This document shows, piece by piece, positions 5,990 through 8,219 of a stretch of 8,219 nt of DNA. Each line of letters opens with the position of its first letter. The stretch's first letter is position 1. Position numbers and translations under genes: made by a program. The stretch is from assembly GCA_023430845.1 (NCBI GenBank), contig JAEYYJ010000437.1:1-8219 (forward strand), read 5' to 3'. Under the pieces are notes generated by a model. That model ran no database searches. It was not told the origin of the DNA and saw only the letters and a program-made list of their open reading frames with translations. The DNA comes from Pseudomonadota bacterium. GTDB lineage: Bacteria; Pseudomonadota; Alphaproteobacteria; Rhizobiales; Hyphomicrobiaceae.

Positions 5990-7441
5990 TCAGGCGACAA
6001 GCGCGATTGGATGCGCAGGCGTAACCTCGCTGGCAGCATCCTCCGCGATGCCGGCTTCCTTGGATGGTGCATCATCGGGAGATAAAACGTCGCTGCTCAC
6101 CTCCGCATCGATCGGAAGCACGAGTGTGAAGCATGAGCCTTCACCCGGCGCGCTTTCGATCTTCAGCCGGCCACCATGCAGCTCCGCAAGACCGCGAACG
6201 ATCGCAAGGCCGAGCCCGGCACCTTCGAGCTGACGCGTCAGCGAATTGTCTATCTGAAAGAAAGGCTCACCGAGACGTGCGACGTGAGCGGGCGAAATGC
6301 CGATGCCGTTGTCGCGCACGGCGAGCAACACGTTCTTGCCCTCGACAGTGGCCGTGAACTCGATCCGCCCTCCTTCCGGCGTGAATTTGCAGGCATTCGA
6401 CAGCAGGTTGATCAGCATCTGCTTGCACGCACGCGCATCGGCATTGATCTCGCCGAGATCTTCGGCAACGTCGACCGCCAGGATGATGGACTTGGCCGCA
6501 ACGGCGGGGCGCAGCGTGTCGATGCTGCTCGTGATCACATCGGGAGCATGAAAGGGCTCGGCGCAGATCGAAAGGCGACCAGCCTCGATCTTCGAGATAT
6601 CCAGCAGATCCTTGACGAGGCTCATGAGGTGCTCGCCGCTCTCGCGAATAATGCGGCTGTAGTCGGCCAGCTTTTCGGCACCCTCCTGCTTGCCGAGCTC
6701 GCGCTGGAGCATCTCCGAAAAGCCGATGATGGCATTGAGCGGCGTTCGCAACTCATGGCTGATGGTTGCGATGAAGGCTGATTTGGCGCGGCTCGCACTC
6801 TCGGCCTCTTCACGCGCCTGGCGCATGGCAATGCCGTGCCAGCGGCGCGCCGTGACATCGCGCATCACGCCAACGACACTCTCGCCGTCCGCAAGCGGAC
6901 TGCACTGGAACTCGATCCAGCGGGGCGAGGCGCCGACGGTGATCTCGACTTCGATCGAGGCTGGCGTGCTGAACTCGAGGCACTGCGTGATCGCCTCCTG
7001 GCAGCGCGCGGCATTACCGATACTCATCGCAGCGGTGAACCCACGCCGCACGAGATGAGACGGCGATACGCCAAGCAGAGCCTCTGCCGCGGGAGAAGCG
7101 TAGTCGATGCTCCCCAGGCGATCGTGGCGCGTCACAAGATCAGAAGCATTCTTGGCAACAAGCTCGTGGAGGGCGCGGGAGTGCTTGAGTTCCTCGCATG
7201 TCGCCCGGTGCGTCTTGATGAACGCTGCGGCAGCCATGGCAGCGGCAATCGTCGCGGCAAGGAGTGCCGCGGTCCAGAAATCACCGGTCAGGGTATAGTG
7301 GCTGGCGAAGATGAGGGCGACCAGGAGGCCGCAGGCCGCGGGCGAAACGGCATCGACTGCCGGGCTAGCAGAAGAACCCGCCTGCCCGGCGAGAGAATTG
7401 CTGAAAGAAGAAACCGACCACCGACGCCAATCGAATCTCAC
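5990..7441 (-). CDS. Membrane-bound PAS sensor histidine kinase (HisKA type, DivJ/PleC-like core)
   Basis: The product is about 483 aa, counted from GTG 7441. Two hydrophobic segments (about 36-50 and 55-75) form an N-terminal hairpin with almost no periplasmic loop. A PAS fold spans about 88-200, beginning at HELVAKNASDLVTRHD and closing with GVMRDVTARR (191-200). A linker helix leads to the HisKA dimerisation domain, where ATISHELRTPLNAIIGFSEM gives phospho-acceptor His229. The HATPase domain has N-box NLLSNACKF (Asn349), G1 DNGIG (377-381) and G2 GAGLGL (407-412). The acidic C-terminal tail of about 40 residues has no receiver domain, so it must signal to a separate regulator, none of which lies in the window. 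The core resembles alphaproteobacterial DivJ/PleC kinases, but membership of that cell-cycle group is only a guess. No ATG precedes the membrane segments. GTG 7441 or 7450 are the only reasonable starts and neither has a good ribosome site. Confidence 0.88.
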   Translation of the reverse strand: MRFDWRRWSVSSFSNSLAGQAGSSASPAVDAVSPAACGLLVALIFASHYTLTGDFWTAALLAATIAAAMAAAAFIKTHRATCEELKHSRALHELVAKNASDLVTRHDRLGSIDYASPAAEALLGVSPSHLVRRGFTAAMSIGNAARCQEAITQCLEFSTPASIEVEITVGASPRWIEFQCSPLADGESVVGVMRDVTARRWHGIAMRQAREEAESASRAKSAFIATISHELRTPLNAIIGFSEMLQRELGKQEGAEKLADYSRIIRESGEHLMSLVKDLLDISKIEAGRLSICAEPFHAPDVITSSIDTLRPAVAAKSIILAVDVAEDLGEINADARACKQMLINLLSNACKFTPEGGRIEFTATVEGKNVLLAVRDNGIGISPAHVARLGEPFFQIDNSLTRQLEGAGLGLAIVRGLAELHGGRLKIESAPGEGSCFTLVLPIDAEVSSDVLSPDDAPSKEAGIAEDAASEVTPAHPIALVA

Positions 7442-7572
7442 GCTATACACACCGCAAACGCAGCGCCCCCGTAACTCGGACTGGAGGCACTGTGAATTAT
7501 TAAGCTTAATGAACTCTGACTGAGTTCCTGCGGTTTGTATCTTTCGTGAGCATTTAACGGCGCGGAGCGGCC
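7442..7572 (-). promoter_or_regulatory. AT-rich leader of the kinase operon with a 12-bp palindrome
   Basis: This is the gap between the SDR stop and the kinase start. It is distinctly AT-richer than its surroundings around 7491-7512 and contains the perfect palindrome ATTAAGCTTAAT at 7499-7510. It probably holds the operon promoter or an operator. I could not assign a convincing -35/-10 pair. Confidence 0.4.
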
Positions 7573-8219
7573 TTACTTCTTGCCCGTGGCCTGCGCACGC
7601 ATACGCGCCCAATCCTCATCCGTCCAATTCATGAGCTCGACCGTACGGCTGCCGGCGTCACTAAGGAACTGCTTGCCGCCATCGATGGCGATGCACTCGC
7701 CGCTGATGTAGCCAGCCATGTCGGAGAGGAGGAACGCCGCGAGGTTCGCCAGCTCGATGTGCTCACCATTGCGCCGCAAGGGAATTTCGCGCTCGACGAC
7801 ATTATCGCTACCGCCCGGCGTCAGGCGTTGCGAGGCGCCGGCCGTCGGGAACGGGCCCGGCGCGATCGCCGCCGTGCGAATGCCCTTGGGGCCCCACTCG
7901 ACAGCGAGACTTCGTATCATCGCGAGCACACCGGCCTTGGCCATGGCCGAAGGCACGCGAAAAGCTGAGCCCTTGAGCGCAGAAAGCGTAAGAATTGAGA
8001 GCACCGAGCAGTTGCGGCGACCGGCATCGATCCACCGGCGACCGGCCGCAACCGTGCAGTAGGCGGAGCCGTGCAGCACGGTGTTCAAAACTGCATCAAT
8101 CGCACGCGGCGAAAGCTTGTGCGTCTCAGCGATGAAGTTACCGGCGGCATTGTTGACGAGCGCATCGAGAGGAGCCGCACTCCAGATCTGATCCATCATC
8201 GCCTCGACGGCGGCGGCAT
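7573..8219 (-). CDS. Short-chain dehydrogenase, 2,4-dienoyl-CoA reductase-like (N-terminus outside window)
   Basis: The frame is open from the TAA at 7575-7573 to the window edge, giving 214 visible codons. The missing 60 or so residues would carry the TGxxxGIG cofactor loop. Numbering from the internal Met at 8199, NNAAGNF (16-22), RVPSAMAKAGVLAM (81-94), SLAVEWGPKGIR (97-108), APGPFPT (113-119), ELANLAAFLLSD and the C-terminal DGGK stretch follow the human mitochondrial DECR type of SDR rather than the classical Yx3K type. Ser84 and Lys88 match the catalytic Ser and Lys of DECR. The Tyr and Asn of that enzyme correspond to Ser73 and His43. It may act on an acyl-CoA, or may be an altered SDR with another substrate. 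Internal Met codons at 8199 and 8196 are not the start, since family sequence continues upstream (AAAVEA). Confidence 0.87.
   Translation of the reverse strand, partial: AAAVEAMMDQIWSAAPLDALVNNAAGNFIAETHKLSPRAIDAVLNTVLHGSAYCTVAAGRRWIDAGRRNCSVLSILTLSALKGSAFRVPSAMAKAGVLAMIRSLAVEWGPKGIRTAAIAPGPFPTAGASQRLTPGGSDNVVEREIPLRRNGEHIELANLAAFLLSDMAGYISGECIAIDGGKQFLSDAGSRTVELMNWTDEDWARMRAQATGKK

Noticed and set aside
6176..7474. Several plus-strand open frames of 120-212 codons
   Set aside because: They are antisense to the histidine kinase, which has every kinase motif in the right order.
7499..7510. CtrA binding site
   Set aside because: The spacing between the TTAA halves is 2 bases rather than 7, and there is no TTAACCAT half-site.
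1..8219. Mobile element, CRISPR, tRNA or defence system
   Set aside because: No transposase or integrase motifs, regularly spaced repeats, tRNA-like cloverleaf or target-site duplications were found on either strand.

Overview
The window is GC-rich chromosomal DNA that reads as an alphaproteobacterium, most likely of the order Hyphomicrobiales (Rhizobiales). The best lineage marker is a 94-residue GapR/DUF2312 protein, a family largely confined to Alphaproteobacteria. The SDR, PRC-barrel and PAS-kinase sequences fit this. I see no rRNA, tRNA, CRISPR array, insertion sequence, integrase or phage gene. It looks like ordinary housekeeping and accessory-metabolism sequence rather than a mobile island.

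Left part (1-2012): the last 30 codons of an unidentified plus-strand gene end inside the stop codon of a convergent amidohydrolase-2 family gene (90-896, minus). Two small minus-strand PRC-barrel genes follow. One (1033-1392) is cytoplasmic and one (1506-2012) carries a signal peptide. Each is followed by a strong GC hairpin.

Middle part (2207-4746): a divergent pair shares a promoter region of about 150 bp. An Ldh2/YiaK-type NAD(P)-dependent 2-hydroxyacid (or imino acid) dehydrogenase lies on the minus strand. A class III, glutamate-1-semialdehyde-aminomutase-like PLP enzyme lies on the plus strand and ends in a clear terminator. An aminotransferase-type enzyme next to a 2-oxoacid/imine oxidoreductase suggests a small catabolic or conversion unit for an amino or hydroxy acid. 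The substrate cannot be read from sequence.

Right part (4903-8219): gapR (plus) converges, with a 6-bp gap, on a two-gene minus-strand operon. That operon holds a membrane-anchored PAS/HisKA sensor histidine kinase without a receiver domain, then a single-pass protein with two peptidoglycan-binding-type repeats. The kinase has no ATG or good ribosome site at its expected start, and GTG is the likely start. At the right edge is the C-terminal three quarters of a short-chain dehydrogenase resembling mitochondrial 2,4-dienoyl-CoA reductase, with two of the four active-site residues of that enzyme replaced.

No wholly new system is evident. The points most worth a second look are the kinase/peptidoglycan-binding pair beside gapR, the altered SDR active site, the non-HemL aminomutase-like/Ldh2 pair, and the cytoplasmic/exported PRC-barrel pair.
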